From Sphingomonas sp. SUN019 (lineage in GTDB: Bacteria > Pseudomonadota > Alphaproteobacteria > Sphingomonadales > Sphingomonadaceae): DNA of 64,000 nucleotides. The position numbers and the translations under genes were made by a program. The stretch is from positions 124,001 to 188,000 of the forward strand of contig NZ_CP096971.1 of the NCBI RefSeq assembly GCF_024758705.1, in the 5' to 3' direction. The notes under the pieces were generated by a model. That model searched no databases, had not been told where the DNA came from, and saw nothing but the letters and a program-made list of their open reading frames with translations. This document shows positions 26,221-36,228 of this stretch, in pieces (the stretch's first letter is position 1; each line of letters starts with the position of its first letter).

Positions 26221-27474
26221 TTAGCTGTAAATTAACTCGACGATTTTCAGGTGTTCGAGCAGCGCGCGACGCGCAACCTCGACCTGCGCGACCAGAGCGG
26301 GATCGCCGATCGCATCGAAAGCGATCGCCTTCGGCCAATATGTGTCGATGATGCCCGCAACCCCGTCCAGCGCGGCGGCATCGACGATGAAGCGCGGGTC
26401 GACCGTCGCAGGATCGGCCACCACGCGCAGTCTGAGGCACGCCGGGCCGCCGCCATTGGCCATCGATTCGCGCACATCGACCACCTCGACCGCGCGGATC
26501 GGGCCGTTGCCCGCCAGATGTTCCTGCAACCATGCCCAGACGCGCGGATTGTCGCGCGTTTCCCCGGGGACGACCAACGTCTGGACACCGCCAGCGGCCG
26601 TTACAAGCTGCGCATTGAACAGATAGGACTGGATTGCGTCCGCCAAGCTGACGCGATCGGCGGGCACTTCGACGATCTCGACCTCGGGCATCGCCGCGCG
26701 CAACCGGGCATAGAAACCGTCGCGGTCGGCGAAGGCCAGCTCGTGCGCGAACAACGTGCGTTCGTTCGCCACCGCGACGACGTCGTTGTGGAACGCCCCT
26801 GCCGCGATCGCCGCGTCGGACTGCTGTACGAACAAGGTACGGTCGGGCGACAGCCGGTGCCCGCGCGCGATCGCCTCGCTGGCGTCGAGATGTTGGCGTG
26901 CAGGGAAGGGGCCGCCCGAGACGCCGTAAACGAACACCTCGATCCCGGTCGCGTCATGCGATGCCGCCAGCCGCATATGGTTTGCCGCACCCTCGTCGCC
27001 GAACGGGGCAGGGACGGGCGCGTGAACCACGAACGCCGGGTCGGAAAAGGCTAGGCGAAGCTGCGCCAGCGTCGCGGGCCATTCGTGGCTGCGGTGCGGC
27101 ATCGTCACCAGATTGGCGACGGTCAAGTGGCAGCGCCCGTCGACGGTGTCAGGGGCGGGCGAGACGGTTGCAGCATTCGCCGCCCACATCGCCGACGCCG
27201 ACAGCGCGCGCGCCTGTAGATGCGATGCGGCCGACGCGTAATCGGTATGCAGCGTGCCCAGCCACGCATGATCGGGGCGGGGGTGGGGGAGCAGGATGCC
27301 CTGCGTCAGCCCCAGCGCGATATTCGCGCGCATCTTGGCGATGCCCTGCAACGCCGCCGCGCGCGGGTGCGCGGTCTGCCCGGCGTTCTTCGTCGCGGCG
27401 AGGTTGCCGGGGCTGAGGCCGGCATAATTATGGCTCGGCCCGACGATCCCGTCGAAGTTGATCTCGACCAGCAT
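26221..27474 (-). CDS. astB: N-succinylarginine dihydrolase
   Basis: Second step of the arginine succinyltransferase pathway: hydrolyses N2-succinylarginine to succinylornithine, CO2 and two ammonia. 417 residues. Seen: the start EINFDGIVGPSHNYAGLSPGN, hallmark of AstB, VAVANERTLFAHELAF, and the C-terminal GGGPACLRLRV with the catalytic cysteine. Its ATG overlaps the astA stop by one base (TGATG), so translation is coupled. Confidence 0.96.
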   Translation of the reverse strand: MLVEINFDGIVGPSHNYAGLSPGNLAATKNAGQTAHPRAAALQGIAKMRANIALGLTQGILLPHPRPDHAWLGTLHTDYASAASHLQARALSASAMWAANAATVSPAPDTVDGRCHLTVANLVTMPHRSHEWPATLAQLRLAFSDPAFVVHAPVPAPFGDEGAANHMRLAASHDATGIEVFVYGVSGGPFPARQHLDASEAIARGHRLSPDRTLFVQQSDAAIAAGAFHNDVVAVANERTLFAHELAFADRDGFYARLRAAMPEVEIVEVPADRVSLADAIQSYLFNAQLVTAAGGVQTLVVPGETRDNPRVWAWLQEHLAGNGPIRAVEVVDVRESMANGGGPACLRLRVVADPATVDPRFIVDAAALDGVAGIIDTYWPKAIAFDAIGDPALVAQVEVARRALLEHLKIVELIYS

Positions 27475-28490
27475 CAGACGCGCACCACGTAACTGACCGC
27501 GGCATCCTCGCGCACGCCCAGTAGCGCCGCGCATTCATGGTCGATCACCACCTGATCGCCGACCGGCCGGACGAGGCCGTAAGCGCAGCGGAAGTCGGCC
27601 AGCATTCCCGTCGCGACCAATGCCTGATCCCCGCCGTCGCGATCGATCGCCACGACGCTCGCCTCGCGCGTGTCGCGGATCGTCTTCACCGCGTCGGTCT
27701 TGGCGGTCATCGTCGGCCCGCCGTCGAAAATGTCGACATAGCCATCGAACGCGAAGCCCTCATTCTCCAGCATTCGCATGGCCGCGCGGCCCGACGGATG
27801 CGGCAGGCCGATCGCGGCGCGCGCGCCTTCGGACAGCATCGCGGTGTAGATCGGGTGTTTCGGCATCAGATCGGCGATGAACTGGTGCCCGTGGATCGCG
27901 TTGAACTGATCCGCATCCTGGAAATTCATACCGAAGAACCGCCCCGCCAGTCCGTCCCAGAACGGCGACCCGCCCGCTTCGTCGATCACGCCCCGCAGCT
28001 CGGCCAGGATACGGTCGGCGAACCGCGCCCGGTGCGCACGGATGAACAGATACCGGCTGCGCGCGAGCAACAGCCCCAGACCACCGGCGCGCTCGCCCGG
28101 ATGCAGGAACAGCCCGCCGACCTCGCTGCATCCCTCCAGGTCGGTGGTCAGCGCCAGCATCTCGGCGCGGAACGTCCGGTCGAGTTCCTTACTGTGCTGC
28201 GCCAGCGTGCTGATGCGGTAGCTGTAGAACGGGTTGCGCCGTCCGACTTCGGTGAAAATCTGGCACGTGCCGCGCACCTCGCCGGTCGCGCTGTTCTCCA
28301 GGATCAGGACGAACAGTTCGTCCTCGATCGGCCCGCCTTGCCGTTCGAACGCCGCATGGCTGCGCTCCAGCTTGGCCGACAGCGCCTTGCGATCGGGCGG
28401 CAGGTTGGTGAAACCGCCGCCGGTCAGCTTCGCCATTTCATAGAGGTGGGGCAGGTCGCCGTCATGCGCGGCGCGGATCACGAACGTCAC
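27474..28490 (-). CDS. astA: Arginine N-succinyltransferase
   Basis: First step of arginine succinyltransferase catabolism: transfers succinyl from succinyl-CoA to arginine. 338 residues, GNAT-like fold. Seen: IRAAHDGDLPHLYEMAKLTGGGFTNLP in the N-terminal region, GLFLHPGERAGGLGLLLARSRYLFI (CoA-binding) and FLDGGP-like IFDGGPTMTA. It starts with GTG at 28490 directly after the stop of the M20 hydrolase gene. The AstA is of the single-gene type rather than the Pseudomonas AruF/AruG pair. Confidence 0.95.
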   Translation of the reverse strand: MTFVIRAAHDGDLPHLYEMAKLTGGGFTNLPPDRKALSAKLERSHAAFERQGGPIEDELFVLILENSATGEVRGTCQIFTEVGRRNPFYSYRISTLAQHSKELDRTFRAEMLALTTDLEGCSEVGGLFLHPGERAGGLGLLLARSRYLFIRAHRARFADRILAELRGVIDEAGGSPFWDGLAGRFFGMNFQDADQFNAIHGHQFIADLMPKHPIYTAMLSEGARAAIGLPHPSGRAAMRMLENEGFAFDGYVDIFDGGPTMTAKTDAVKTIRDTREASVVAIDRDGGDQALVATGMLADFRCAYGLVRPVGDQVVIDHECAALLGVREDAAVSYVVRV

Positions 28491-29690
28491 TCAGATTGCC
28501 CCTTCGGCGATACGTAATATGGTCAGCGCGGAGAGCCCGGCGCGTTCGGGCAGACTGTCGACGATCAGGAATTCGTCCGCCGAATGGATCGCCCCGCCAC
28601 GCGCGCCCATCGTGTCGACCACCGGCACGCCCGCCGCGGCGATGTTGTTGCCGTCGCACACCCCCCCGGTCGCGCGCCATGCGATGTCGAGGCCAAGGTC
28701 CGCGCCGCTCGCCTTGACCAGCGCGAACAGTTTTTCGGCCCCCGCATCGATCGGCTTGGGTGGTCGGTTGAACCCGCCGTGCACCTCGATATTCACGTCG
28801 CGCGCCGCGGCGACCATCGCGACCGCGGCGTCGATATGCGCCTTCGCCCGCGTAATCTCGTCGAGCGTCGCGGGACGAAAATTCACCCGCAGCACTGCCA
28901 GATCGGGCACGACATTGTTCGGGCCGCCGCCGTCGATCCGCGCCGGATTGACCGCGAGGCGCGGCCCCTTCGCATTCTCCAGCCGCAGCGCCAGATCGGC
29001 CGCCGCGAGGATCGCGTTGCGCCCATCCTCCGGGTTGCGCCCGGCGTGCGCGGCGCGCCCGCGGATCACGATCGAGAAATTCCCCGTGCCTCCGCGCGCG
29101 CCCGCCAGCGTACCGTCGGGCAGCGCAGGTTCGTAGGTCAGCGCGGCAACCTTCCCGCGGGAGACCTCGGCCAGCAGGGCGGCGGACGAGAACGAACCCG
29201 TCTCCTCGTCCGAATTGATCAGCACATCATAGCCGATCGCCGTGCTCGCCGCTTCGACCGCCTCCAGCGCAGCCAGCATCACCGCCAGCCCTCCCTTCAT
29301 GTCCGCGACGCCTGGCCCGTTTATCGTACCGTCAGGCCGATCGGTCAGCGCCTGAAACGGATGATCGTCCGGATAGACCGTATCCATATGCCCGGTGAAC
29401 AGCATTCGCCGCGCCGCATCCGGCCGCACCGACAGATGCAGATGCTTGCCATGCTCGATCTCGGAAACCGCGCCATCCAACCCAACGCGCTCGACCGCGG
29501 CGGGTTCGATCAGCCGCAACTCGCCCGGCAACACGGAAAACGCACCCGCCAGCCGACCGGCGACCGCGGCAAGGCCCGCGATATTCCCGGTCCCGCTGTT
29601 GATCGCCGCCCAGTCCCGCACATTCGCCAGCATCGGCGCAGCGCTAGCGCGCTCGATCGCGGCGCGCTCGTTGTTCGTCATCCCCTGCAT
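28491..29690 (-). CDS. M20 family metallohydrolase (glutamate carboxypeptidase-like)
   Basis: A 399-residue zinc hydrolase of the M20/ArgE/CPG2 group. Seen: FTGHMDTVYP with the first zinc histidine and aspartate, GPGVADMKGG with the bridging aspartate, NSDEETGS with the catalytic glutamates and GRAAHAGRNPEDG of the dimerisation lid. It is the first gene of a three-gene operon with astA and astB, which suggests it acts on a succinylated or acylated intermediate, possibly in place of AstE. ATG 29681 is an alternative start. Confidence 0.85.
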   Translation of the reverse strand: MQGMTNNERAAIERASAAPMLANVRDWAAINSGTGNIAGLAAVAGRLAGAFSVLPGELRLIEPAAVERVGLDGAVSEIEHGKHLHLSVRPDAARRMLFTGHMDTVYPDDHPFQALTDRPDGTINGPGVADMKGGLAVMLAALEAVEAASTAIGYDVLINSDEETGSFSSAALLAEVSRGKVAALTYEPALPDGTLAGARGGTGNFSIVIRGRAAHAGRNPEDGRNAILAAADLALRLENAKGPRLAVNPARIDGGGPNNVVPDLAVLRVNFRPATLDEITRAKAHIDAAVAMVAAARDVNIEVHGGFNRPPKPIDAGAEKLFALVKASGADLGLDIAWRATGGVCDGNNIAAAGVPVVDTMGARGGAIHSADEFLIVDSLPERAGLSALTILRIAEGAI

Positions 29691-29732
29691 CGCGCGTCCC
29701 TAGCGCGAATCTGGTATCGGATGATACACCCC

Positions 29733-30635
29733 CTAGAAGGTATAGACCAGCGACGCGCGGCTGACGGTATCGGTCGATACGCGCCCGATCGGCGGCTCGC
29801 TCTCATATTGGACGGTGTAGGAAAATTGCGCGGAGAGTGGCCCGATCACGCGCGCCGCCAGCGCCGACGTGCTGCTGATCGTCGAATTGAACCGCTGTAC
29901 ATAGGCCGACGCATCCTGCCGCAGCGTCAGTCCCGGCGACAGTTTCCAGTCGAAATCGACGCTGCCGCGCGCGGCCAGGCTGCTTTCGACATTGTCGTCG
30001 GTGAAGTGGGTGTAGCGATACGCCGGGCCAAGCTCCAGGTTCAGCGTCACCGCGGGCGATTTGATCGCGCTATATCCCGCGCCGGCCGACGCCGAATAAC
30101 GCTGCGTATAGCCAAAGAACCGGTCGGTTTCGAACTGCGCCGCGCCATAGACGTAGCGCCGGTCGTCGACCTTGAGATTGGGTTCGTACGCGACCAGCAG
30201 ATATTCGCGGTTCGTGATCCCGGCGTTGCGCTGATAATCGCCCTGCGCGCGCAATTTATGCCGCCAGTTCAGCCCTTCGCGCGTCAGGTCGATCACCGCA
30301 GTCGCGCCCGACGTGTCGGTGTTGCCGGTCGACATATAGCCGCCCAGTTCCGCCCGTCCGCGCCACAGATCGAACGCGCCGGCCTGCCGGATAGTCGAAT
30401 CGCGCTCCTTCGCGCGCGTCGCCAGCCATGTCGCGGCGACGGCGGCGACCGCATCGCCGCTCGCTGGATCAGCCGACCGGGCGAGCTTCACGACCGTCGC
30501 GACATCTCCCTCGTTGCCGGATGCGATCGCCGCGTCGAGCATCGCGCGGATCGGAGCGGGGATTTCGGGCGGATCGGATGTGAGCGCGCCATTCGCGAGC
30601 AGCATCGGGGCGAACAGGAGCAGCAAGCGACGCAT
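29733..30635 (-). CDS. DUF481 family outer membrane protein
   Basis: A 300-residue exported protein: signal peptide (MRRLLLLFAPMLLANGAL), a short helical region, then a beta-rich barrel domain starting GRAELGGYMSTGNTDTSGA, the signature opening of DUF481 (YdiY, salt-induced outer membrane protein). It ends in a hydrophobic aromatic strand, SLVYTF, consistent with BAM-mediated insertion. Function unknown. Confidence 0.88.
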   Translation of the reverse strand: MRRLLLLFAPMLLANGALTSDPPEIPAPIRAMLDAAIASGNEGDVATVVKLARSADPASGDAVAAVAATWLATRAKERDSTIRQAGAFDLWRGRAELGGYMSTGNTDTSGATAVIDLTREGLNWRHKLRAQGDYQRNAGITNREYLLVAYEPNLKVDDRRYVYGAAQFETDRFFGYTQRYSASAGAGYSAIKSPAVTLNLELGPAYRYTHFTDDNVESSLAARGSVDFDWKLSPGLTLRQDASAYVQRFNSTISSTSALAARVIGPLSAQFSYTVQYESEPPIGRVSTDTVSRASLVYTF

Positions 30636-30703
30636 CGGGTGCGCTTAACGCCAATGGAGTCCGCGATGGAACCGCTTACCCGGCCCCAGCGGTCAATCGT
30701 GGC

Positions 30704-31174
30704 CTAGCCGAGATGAGCCGAAAAGCCTGCCAGCACCTGTTCGTACAGCGTTCGCTTGAACGGCACGATCATGCGCGGCAGGTCGGCGGGGTCGGACCAG
30801 CGCCACGCGCGAAATTCGGGATGCGAGGTCGCGATGTTCACGTCCGCATCCTCGCCCAGGAAGCGGAACAGGAACCAGCGCTGCCGCTGCCCGCGGTATT
30901 TCCCCTTCCAGACCTTGCCGATCATCTCGGGCGGCAAATCGTAGGTCAGTTCCTCGGGCGCTTCGGCGATCAGTTCGAGGTGTTCGGGCGCCACGCCCGC
31001 CTCCTCGCCCAGTTCGCGGATCGCCGCGGTCAGCGCGTCCTCGCCCGGATCGATCCCGCCCTGCGGCATCTGCCACGCCTCCAGTGTCGCATCGATCCGC
31101 TGCCCGACGAAGACCTTTCCCGCGCGGTTGATCAGCATGACGCCCGCGCAAGGGCGGTAGGGAAGGTCGGTCAC
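30704..31174 (-). CDS. rppH: RNA pyrophosphohydrolase
   Basis: Removes pyrophosphate from 5' triphosphate RNA to start decay. 156 residues. Seen: [34 protein letters not shown] and a Nudix box with RELGEEAG, all typical of RppH/NudH. GTG start at 31174 overlaps the stop of the upstream esterase gene as GTGA. Confidence 0.94.
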   Translation of the reverse strand: MTDLPYRPCAGVMLINRAGKVFVGQRIDATLEAWQMPQGGIDPGEDALTAAIRELGEEAGVAPEHLELIAEAPEELTYDLPPEMIGKVWKGKYRGQRQRWFLFRFLGEDADVNIATSHPEFRAWRWSDPADLPRMIVPFKRTLYEQVLAGFSAHLG

Positions 31175-32187
31175 CCCGCCGCCTGCGCCATCACGCGCTG
31201 TGCCTCGGCCTCGACCACCGCCGACTTCACCGCCGACAGATACGCCGCGACATCGCCCTGGCTCGACGGGATCGCCTGCCGCAGCGTGATGAAGCCGTGG
31301 ATGTTCCCCACCGCCTCGCGGAACGTCACCGGCACGCCCGCCAGCACCAGCGCCGCGGCATAGGCGCGGCCCTGGTCGCGGATCGGGTCCAGGCTGGCGG
31401 TCACGATCACCGCGGGGGGCAGGCCGACCAGATCGCCCACCATCGGCGATCCGCGGAAATCGGCGAACTCCGCCTGATAGTGATCGGCGAACCAGATCAT
31501 CGTTTCGCGCGTCAGCAGATAACCGTCCGCGAAATCGGCGAACGACGGATATTCCTTCGCCATGTCCGCCGCGGGATACATCGGCGCCTGCACGATCACC
31601 GGCACCCGTGCGGCGTCGTCGCGCAGCGACATGGCGGTGGTGATCGTCAGCGTGCCGCCCGCGCTGTCGCCCGACAGCACCAGTGCGGTCGCGGTCCGTC
31701 CCAGCTCGGCCGGACTGGTCGCGACCCAGCGTGCAGCAACCTCGCAATCCTGCGGCGCGGCGGGCCAGCGATGTTCGGGCGCCAGGCGATAATCGACCGA
31801 CACCACCGGCAGGTCGAGCTGCCGCGCCATTTCCGCGGTGAAGCTGGCGTGTGTGTCGATATCGCCGATCACGAACCCGCCGCCGTGGAAGAATACGACG
31901 ACCGGCCCCGGCTCCCGCGTCTCGCGCGGATCGAACAGCCGCGCCTTGATATCGCCGTCGGGGCTCGGGATCGTCAGATCCTTGATCGTGCCGAGCGTTC
32001 CGACCGGCGGATCGGCGACGTCCTTCATCGCCAGATACATCGCCCGCGCGCTGCCCGCATCCATCTCATGCGTCTTCGGGCCGGGCACGCTCGCCAGATA
32101 ATCCAGAAAGCCGCGCACGTCGGGGCGGATAAAGGGGCCGTCGGCAGCCTTGTCGGTCGCGGGACGTTCGATCATCGTGTCGGTCAT
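31171..32187 (-). CDS. Alpha/beta hydrolase, hormone-sensitive lipase family
   Basis: A 338-residue carboxylesterase-like enzyme. Seen: oxyanion-hole [24 protein letters not shown], nucleophile elbow GDSAGG, an aspartate in [10 protein letters not shown] and a histidine in GNIHGF. Start at 32187 is preceded by GAGGAG. No signal peptide, so cytoplasmic; the substrate is not inferable. Coupled to rppH. Confidence 0.9.
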   Translation of the reverse strand: MTDTMIERPATDKAADGPFIRPDVRGFLDYLASVPGPKTHEMDAGSARAMYLAMKDVADPPVGTLGTIKDLTIPSPDGDIKARLFDPRETREPGPVVVFFHGGGFVIGDIDTHASFTAEMARQLDLPVVSVDYRLAPEHRWPAAPQDCEVAARWVATSPAELGRTATALVLSGDSAGGTLTITTAMSLRDDAARVPVIVQAPMYPAADMAKEYPSFADFADGYLLTRETMIWFADHYQAEFADFRGSPMVGDLVGLPPAVIVTASLDPIRDQGRAYAAALVLAGVPVTFREAVGNIHGFITLRQAIPSSQGDVAAYLSAVKSAVVEAEAQRVMAQAAG

Positions 32188-32229
32188 GCCTGCTCTCCTC
32201 GGTTCGTCTTTGCTACCTACCTTAGCGCG

Positions 32230-33144
32230 ATGATCCGGGTCGTCCACCATCCGCTTTACGTCACGCCGCCGCCCGCGCGCAGCACATATCGCTGGGGCAA
32301 GAACGGCGCGATCCGCGACCTGTTGCTCGACGAACGCGAACGGATCGTCTGGCACGTCCCCGAGGCTATTCCGCGACTGTGGCTGGAGGCGGTCCATGAC
32401 CCGGCCTATGTCGATGAAGTGCTGTCCGCGGCGGTGCCGCCGGCCAAGGAGCGCCGCATAGGCTTTCCCGTCACCCGCGCTGTCGCCGAACGCGCGGCGA
32501 TGGTGCCGGGCGGGACGTGGCTCGCCGCGCGGCTCGCACTCTCCTTCGGCTTTGCCGCGAACAGCGCAGGCGGCAGCCATCACGCGCTGGCCGATACCGG
32601 TGCCGGTTACTGCGTGTTCAACGACCTCGCGCTCGCCGCGGTGCGACTGGCCGAGGAGCAGGGCATGCGCGTGCTGATCATCGACTGCGATGTTCATCAG
32701 GGCGACGGCACGGCGGCATTGACCGCGGGGCGGGCGGGGATCGCGACCTATTCGATCCATGCCGAAAAGAATTTCCCGACCCGAAAGGCGCGCTCCACGC
32801 TCGATGTGGGCCTGCCCGATGGCGTCGGCGACGATGACTATTGCGCCGCGCTTGAACGCACGCTGACGCCGCTGCTAGATGAGGTGCGGCCCGACATCAT
32901 CCTCTATCAGGGCGGGGTCGATCCCTATGCCGGCGACCGGCTTGGCCGCCTCGCGCTGACCGACGACGGACTGGCGCGGCGCGACCTGCTGGTGGCGCGG
33001 CTGGCGATCGACCGGCGCATCCCGCTCGCCAGTACGGTCGGCGGCGGATACGGCGACGACACGCTCGCCATCGCGCGCCGCCATGTCGCCGTGATCCTGC
33101 GGCTCGGTGACACCTTCGCGAAAGCAACGGTTGCAGCGGGGTGA
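32230..33144 (+). CDS. Histone deacetylase family protein
   Basis: A 304-residue zinc-dependent deacetylase-like protein of the class III/AcuC superfamily. Seen: GGSHHALADTGAGYCVFND (paired histidines of the active site), DCDVHQGDGT (two zinc ligands), YSIHAEKNFP and YQGGVDPYAGD (third zinc aspartate). The substrate may be an acetylated small molecule or protein; unknown. Divergent from the esterase gene across about 40 bp. Confidence 0.9.
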   Translation: MIRVVHHPLYVTPPPARSTYRWGKNGAIRDLLLDERERIVWHVPEAIPRLWLEAVHDPAYVDEVLSAAVPPAKERRIGFPVTRAVAERAAMVPGGTWLAARLALSFGFAANSAGGSHHALADTGAGYCVFNDLALAAVRLAEEQGMRVLIIDCDVHQGDGTAALTAGRAGIATYSIHAEKNFPTRKARSTLDVGLPDGVGDDDYCAALERTLTPLLDEVRPDIILYQGGVDPYAGDRLGRLALTDDGLARRDLLVARLAIDRRIPLASTVGGGYGDDTLAIARRHVAVILRLGDTFAKATVAAG

Positions 33145-33219
33145 TATCATTCTACGTTGGTTCGCAGGCCCCCCGGGCATAGAGGGGCGCGTGTAATAGT
33201 CCGACAGGAAGTTGTTTGA

Positions 33220-35163
33220 ATGGCGACCGCCGCCCATGAAGTGACGCCCGCAGAGGCGTCCGCCAACCCACCCGCAGAGTCGATCGTCGTGCGTTTCGCG
33301 GGGGATTCCGGCGACGGGATGCAGTTGACCGGGGGCCAGTTCACGCTGTCGACCGCGCTGACCGGCAACGACCTGGCGACCTTCCCCGATTTTCCGGCCG
33401 AAATCCGCGCGCCGCAGGGCACGTTGTTCGGGGTGTCGGCGTTCCAGATCAACTTCGGGTCGACGCTGATCGAGACCGCGGGCGACGAACCCGACGTGCT
33501 GGTCGCGATGAATCCGGCGGCATTGAAGACCAATGTCGAGGCGCTTCGTCCCGGCGGCCTGATCATCGCGGATGAGGGCGAGTTCGGCGAGCGCAATCTC
33601 GCCAAGGCCAAGTATGACGCCAATCCGCTACAGGACGGCAGTCTGTCGCGTTGGCAATTACTCACGCTTAATATCTCGCAGCTTACCTTGGATGCCGTGA
33701 AGCCGTTCGGGCTGGGCAACAAAGAGGCTTTGCGCTGCAAGAACATGTGGACGCTGGGCCTTGCGCTCTGGATGTTCGACCGTGACCGTCAGCCGATCGT
33801 CGACTGGCTGAAGGCGAAGTTCGCGAAGGCGCCGACGTTGGCGGAGGCGAATATCGCCGCGCTGAATGCGGGTCATGCCTACGGCGAAACCGCCGAGCTT
33901 GCCGGGCCGATGAAGCAGCATCACGTCGCCGCGGCACCGGCCGAACCGGGCCTATGGCGGACTGTGACCGGCGCTGAATCGATCAGCCTGGGGCTGGTCG
34001 CGGGCGCGCAATTGGCGGGTCTGCCGATGTTCTTCGGCGGATACCCGATCACGCCTGCGTCGGCGATCCTGCATCACCTGAGCCGCCTGAAGGAATATGG
34101 CATCACGACCTTCCAGGCGGAGGACGAGATCGCCGCGATCGCCAGCGCGATCGGCGCGTCCTACGCCGGGCAGCTTGGCGTCACGTCGTCGTCCGGTCCT
34201 GGCATCGCGCTGAAGGGTGAGGCGATGGGCCTGGCGATCATGACCGAATTGCCGCTGGTCATCGTCAATTCGCAGCGCGGCGGGCCGTCGACCGGCCTGC
34301 CGACCAAGACCGAGCAATCCGACCTGTATCAGGCGGTCTATGGCCGCAACGGCGACGCGCCGATGCCCGTCATCTCCGCACGCTCCCCCGCCGATGCGTT
34401 CGAAGTCGCGATCGAGGCGGTGCGGATCGCGGTTCAGTACATGACGCCGGTGATGATCCTGACCGACGGCTATATCGCGAACGCCGCCGAACCGTGGAAA
34501 GTCCCCGACGCCGATACGTTCGAGCCGTTCCCGGTGAAATTCCTGGAGGAAGCGCCCGAGGGCGGCTTCCTGCCCTATGCGCGTGACGAAAAACTCGCGC
34601 GGCCGTGGGTGAAGCCCGGCACGCCGGGGCTGCTCCACCGCATCGGCGGGATCGAGAAAGCGGTCGGCACCGGCAACATCGACTATTCACCCGCCAACCA
34701 TCAGGCCATGACGACCATCCGTCAGGACAAGATCGCCAACATCCGCGTCCCCGATCAGGCGATCGAGCACGGCGAAGCGGGCGGAAGGCTGGCGGTCGTC
34801 GGCTGGGGATCGACCTTCGGCCCGATCCATCAGGCGGTACGCCGGATGCGCCGCCGCGGCCACGACGTCAGCCACATCCACATTCGTCACATCTGGCCCA
34901 TGCCCGCGAATCTGGGCGCGTTGCTGAAGGGTTACGACAACATCCTCGTACCGGAGATGAATACCGGCCAGCTGAAAACCCTGCTCCGCGATCAGTTCCT
35001 GGTCGACGCCAAGCCGTTGAACAAGGTGACCGGCCAACCCTTCATGATCGCCGAGATCGAAGGGGCGATCGGCGCATACTTCGACAACATCGACGGCGAC
35101 ATCGGCGGCGACGTCCCCGCCAGCGACACCCAATTGCCGAGCCCCGAGGCCGTAAATCCATGA
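33220..35163 (+). CDS. korA: 2-oxoacid:acceptor oxidoreductase subunit alpha (KorA-like)
   Basis: A 647-residue subunit fusing the gamma domain (N-terminal, VVRFAGDSGDGMQLTGGQ, about 20-200) with the alpha pyrimidine-binding domain (GGYPITPASAILHHLSRLKEYG onward) and a transketolase C-terminal-like domain. With KorB it oxidises a 2-oxoacid, most likely 2-oxoglutarate, to the acyl-CoA, reducing ferredoxin. ATG 33220 has AGGAAG upstream. Overlaps korB by ATGA. Confidence 0.92.
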   Translation: MATAAHEVTPAEASANPPAESIVVRFAGDSGDGMQLTGGQFTLSTALTGNDLATFPDFPAEIRAPQGTLFGVSAFQINFGSTLIETAGDEPDVLVAMNPAALKTNVEALRPGGLIIADEGEFGERNLAKAKYDANPLQDGSLSRWQLLTLNISQLTLDAVKPFGLGNKEALRCKNMWTLGLALWMFDRDRQPIVDWLKAKFAKAPTLAEANIAALNAGHAYGETAELAGPMKQHHVAAAPAEPGLWRTVTGAESISLGLVAGAQLAGLPMFFGGYPITPASAILHHLSRLKEYGITTFQAEDEIAAIASAIGASYAGQLGVTSSSGPGIALKGEAMGLAIMTELPLVIVNSQRGGPSTGLPTKTEQSDLYQAVYGRNGDAPMPVISARSPADAFEVAIEAVRIAVQYMTPVMILTDGYIANAAEPWKVPDADTFEPFPVKFLEEAPEGGFLPYARDEKLARPWVKPGTPGLLHRIGGIEKAVGTGNIDYSPANHQAMTTIRQDKIANIRVPDQAIEHGEAGGRLAVVGWGSTFGPIHQAVRRMRRRGHDVSHIHIRHIWPMPANLGALLKGYDNILVPEMNTGQLKTLLRDQFLVDAKPLNKVTGQPFMIAEIEGAIGAYFDNIDGDIGGDVPASDTQLPSPEAVNP

Positions 35164-36194
35164 ACGACATGACCCCGATCCGTAAATCGACTCCCAAGGA
35201 TTGGGAGACCGATCAGGAAGTCCGCTGGTGCCCCGGCTGCGGTGATTACGCCGTGCTGAAGGCGGTGCAGCGCACGATGCCCGAAATCGGCGCGGACCCC
35301 GCGAAGACCGTGTTCGTCAGCGGCATCGGCTGCTCCTCGCGCTTTCCATATTACATGGAAACCTACGGCTTCCATACGATCCACGGCCGCGCGCCGGCGG
35401 TCGCTACGGGCGTGAAGCTCGCCAATCCCGAACTCGACGTGTGGATCATCACCGGCGACGGCGACGCGCTGTCGATCGGCGGCAATCACACGATGCACCT
35501 GATCCGCCGGAATCTCGATTGTCAGGTGCTGCTGTTCAACAACGAGATCTACGGCCTTACGAAGGGGCAATATTCCCCCACATCGCGCGTCGGCACGCAA
35601 AGCCCCTCTACCCCATTCGGCTCGGTCGATCGCCCCGCCAACCCCTGCGCCTTCGCGCTCGGTGCGCAGGCCAGGTTCGTCGCCCGCGGGATCGACGTGC
35701 ATAAGAATCTCGGCAGCGTCCTGAAAGCGGCGCACGCACACAAAGGCACCGGCTTCGTCGAAATCTTCCAGAATTGCATCGTCTACAACGATGACGTCTT
35801 CGCGCCCTTCACGGCCAAGCCCAACGCGGCTGCGAACCAATTGTGGGTTGAACACGGCAAGCCGTTGCTGTTCGACGGCGGCACCAAGGGCCTGACGATG
35901 GACCACGCGCGCCTGGTGCTGAAGGTCGTCGATGTGACCGACGGCGACTGGCAGGCGGCGGACGTGATCGTCCACGACCAGACCAATCGCGGCCTGGCGC
36001 ATATGCTGGTCGAAATGCCCGGCGGCGCGTTCCCGATGGCGCTCGGCGTGATCTTCGACGATCCCGCCCCGACCTTCGAAAGCGCGGTCGTCGAGCAGAA
36101 CCGCAAGGCGAGCGAAGGCAAGAAGCCGGACCTGCAGAAGCTGCTCAGCAAGGGGCAGACTTGGATGGTCGAGAAGCGGCCGCGCGTCGATTGA
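35160..36194 (+). CDS. korB: 2-oxoacid:ferredoxin oxidoreductase subunit beta (KorB-like)
   Basis: The TPP-binding subunit, 344 residues. Seen: CPGCGDY with two of the cysteines that ligate the Fe-S cluster, SGIGCSSRFPYY, the TPP motif GDGDALSIGGNH followed by the NN of LLFNNEIYGLTKGQYSPTS. No separate ferredoxin-like subunit is adjacent, so the electron acceptor must be encoded elsewhere. Start ATG 35160 overlaps the korA stop. Confidence 0.93.
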   Translation: MNDMTPIRKSTPKDWETDQEVRWCPGCGDYAVLKAVQRTMPEIGADPAKTVFVSGIGCSSRFPYYMETYGFHTIHGRAPAVATGVKLANPELDVWIITGDGDALSIGGNHTMHLIRRNLDCQVLLFNNEIYGLTKGQYSPTSRVGTQSPSTPFGSVDRPANPCAFALGAQARFVARGIDVHKNLGSVLKAAHAHKGTGFVEIFQNCIVYNDDVFAPFTAKPNAAANQLWVEHGKPLLFDGGTKGLTMDHARLVLKVVDVTDGDWQAADVIVHDQTNRGLAHMLVEMPGGAFPMALGVIFDDPAPTFESAVVEQNRKASEGKKPDLQKLLSKGQTWMVEKRPRVD

Positions 36195-36228
36195 GGAACC
36201 GGCGGGGTCGGCAGGCGTAACGCACGCT

